A DNA stretch of 64,000 nucleotides, taken from assembly GCA_933228675.1 (NCBI GenBank), contig OW121744.1:101660122-101724121 (forward strand). The letters are read 5' to 3'. The translations under genes were made by a program, and so were the position numbers. The DNA comes from Stomorhina lunata. Taxonomy: Eukaryota; Arthropoda; Insecta; Diptera; Rhiniidae. Below the pieces are notes generated by a model. That model saw only the letters and a program-made list of their open reading frames with translations. It was not told where the DNA came from and did no database searches. Positions 62,190-64,000 of the stretch are shown here, in pieces (position 1 is the stretch's first letter; each line of letters starts with the position of its first letter).

Positions 62190-63183
62190 TTCTTGCAAAA
62201 TTTAGTGGTCTTAGCTGTCATAGTTCTTTATTTAATAGCTTTTAAATGGCCTTTGATACAATTTTTTTTTTTCTTTCCGGGTGTGGTTTTTATACGAAAG
62301 CTATAGTCAAATATGGGACGATTCCTATAAAATGTGATATGCTATTACAATTGTAGTTAATTTATCAGCAATTATGTGATTCCCAGGGCGGGGTTATATG
62401 GAAGCTCTAATTAAATGTGAACCGATGTTGTCCATTTTCAATACAAAACTTTCTCAGGATATAGGAAATAGTTTTGTAAAATTGTGTGCCTCTAGCTCTT
62501 TTTGTTAAGCTGCTATCTCGCTTTTATCCGACGGATAGATGGACATAAACCCAATTTTTTTTGTATTTCTGTGTTTACAAGTTTTTTATATGGGAGCTAT
62601 GGTCAAATGGTGACCGATTGTGACAAAATTTTGCACACTGGTTGGCATTGACATAAGACTTTCTTGTTCTAGATTTAGTGGCGAAAGCTATTACAGTTTA
62701 TAATTTATTGGCATTCAAATGTATTTACGGTGAAATTATGTCTGTTTTCGTAAGCGTTTTATATGGTAGCTGATTTCGATGAAATTTTATTGCTAATGAA
62801 AAACTTATATATACCAAATTTTCATCAAAGCTGTTATAATTTGTCATTTATTAGCAAATAAGCGATTAGCCTAGACGAGGTAATATGAGAGCTATGGTGA
62901 AATGTCAACCGATTTTGCCCGATTTCAATACCAAAATTTTCCAAGAAATGAAAATTATTAATGAAAAATTTCAGTGATCTATATTATTTCGTTAAAGTTT
63001 TATCGTGCCGACAACAGACATACGGACAGACAGACAGACAGACAAACAGACAGAAAGACAAATAGACAGAAAGACAGATAGACAGACAGACAGACACACA
63101 GACAGACAGACAGACAGACAGACACACAGACAGACAGACACACAGACAGACAGACACACAGACAGACAGACAGAAAGAAAGAC

Positions 63184-63220
<37 letters not shown>

Positions 63221-63301
63221 CACAGACAGACAGGCACACAGACAGACAGAAAGAAAGACAGATAGACAGACAGACAGACAGACAGACACACAGACAGACA
63301 C

Positions 63302-63336
<35 letters not shown>

Positions 63337-63337
63337 C

Positions 63338-63378
<41 letters not shown>

Positions 63379-63395
63379 AAGACAGATAGAAAGAA

Positions 63396-63443
<48 letters not shown>

Positions 63444-63630
63444 CGACCGACTGACCGACAGACACACAGACAGACAGACAGACAGAAAGACATCGTTCAA
63501 TCGTTTTAGAATTTCATAGGGATTCAAAATATATATCCATTTTGGTTTTTAAGATAATATTTAGGAAATTAGAAACGGAATGACAATCTCAATATACATA
63601 CCCCCATTCTTTTTGATAGGGTATAAAAAA
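62190..63630 (+). mobile_element. dispersed fly repeat, copy 2, with expanded CAGA tail
   Basis: It shares with 12059-13603, in the same order and orientation, the motifs TTTTATACGAAAGCTATAGTC, GGGCGGGGTTATATGG, ATATGGGAGCTATGGTCAAA, GTGAACCGAT and GCGATTAGCCTAGACGAGG, followed by a CAGA array. Unlike copy 1 it keeps a 3' end: ATACATACCCCC, then GATAGGGTATAAAAA, which can pair as a short inverted repeat. The 5' part, including the CGGCCGTGCCGAAT hairpin, is missing. No protein is encoded. Confidence 0.75.
63018..63490. repeat. (CAGA)n microsatellite with CACA/GAAA variants
   Basis: About 470 bp of CAGA with frequent CACACAGA, AAAGACAGA and ATAGACAGA variants and a GACCGACCGACTGACC patch near 63440. 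It is more degenerate than the copy-1 tail. Open frames in all phases are artefacts. Confidence 0.97.
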
Positions 63631-64000
63631 TATCGTGCTGACCACCACTAACGCAAAAAGTTTAATTTTGTAGAGCAGAGTTATCAAATATTTCAATGCA
63701 GACGTCTTGACTTAAAACTGTTTGTCCCAACAAACAAATAAAGTTTATAAGTTATATGGCTGCATTTATACGTGCTTGTCTGTACAAATGGAATAAGTGA
63801 TATTTTTTGGAAAATTATATAATCTAGAATATACTATTTAGAAAATAGAACTAAGACTGTCTTTTTGGTTAAGTGCCTGGACTCCTGTTTACCCTAATCT
63901 CTGGCTTAGCAAATTTTTCTATCATTTCAATTCATTGTCCATCCAATTCTTAACTCAAAATCATTTCGATTTGTTTCTACACTTACAGAAAACAATTGTT
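63631..64000. other. single-copy AT-rich stretch, no gene seen
   Basis: 370 bp of non-repetitive sequence to the right edge. Nothing recognised. Confidence 0.55.

Noticed and set aside
62984..63527. Open frames of 86-175 codons in three phases
   Set aside because: Same cause: an imperfect CAGA microsatellite.

Overview
This 64 kb window looks like non-coding DNA of a higher fly (Diptera, most likely a calyptrate such as a blowfly or flesh fly). It is strongly AT-rich. It carries a dispersed fly-type element that begins near a GCCGAATCTTATATACCC motif and contains repeated TATGGGAGCTAT / GAACCGATTT blocks. It also has a decayed jockey/CR1-like retrotransposon fragment, a clear hAT-type MITE, CA/TG and CAGA microsatellites, and no intact recognisable gene. 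The taxonomic call rests on remembered features of fly repeats, not on a search. The window could be a giant intron, intergenic heterochromatin or sex-chromosome DNA; the sequence alone does not decide.

About 60% of the window is minisatellite. Most arrays have a unit of exactly 31 bp (text repeats shift two columns per 60-base line), although their sequences differ, and most share a CTATAG palindrome (TTTTCTATAGAAAA) or the related CTATAAAAATAG. Layout: CTATAAAAATAG family at 1-582, 1908-3083 (+), 3084-3642 (-), 16690-18498 (+), 19345-21282 (-), 25989-27645 (+), 29112-30834 (-). CATTAG family at 5868-9665. GTTGAC family at 24232-25988 (+), 30835-32345 (-), 33885-37425 (+), 43661-44936 (-). 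ATAATG family at 39061-43660. CTAWCG family at 46080-47872 (+) and 49352-54930 (-). 28-bp arrays lie at 21845-22971 and 60425-61895. A composite array of about 163-bp units lies at 56051-59345.

The most striking structure is mirror symmetry. Arrays come as inverted pairs around 0.85-1.5 kb single-copy spacers: 16.7-21.3 kb, a nested two-family mirror at 24.2-32.3 kb, and 46.1-54.9 kb, where even the order of sequence variants is mirrored. A spacer-free head-to-head junction lies at 3083. If transcribed, these would give very long hairpin RNAs. Many arrays also show internal higher-order duplications (84, 310, 343, 401, 457/488 and 821 bp).

Interspersed material: two copies of the dispersed element (11519-13603 and 62190-63630), both with greatly expanded CAGA tails; the retrotransposon fragment (13604-14418, minus strand); a 255-bp MITE-like element (14432-14686); the hAT MITE with a perfect 8-bp target duplication (15673-15878); and a piggyBac-like end at 59369. 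No gene network can be described. The only possible coding segment worth naming is a weak 78-codon reading frame at 37606-37842 (minus).
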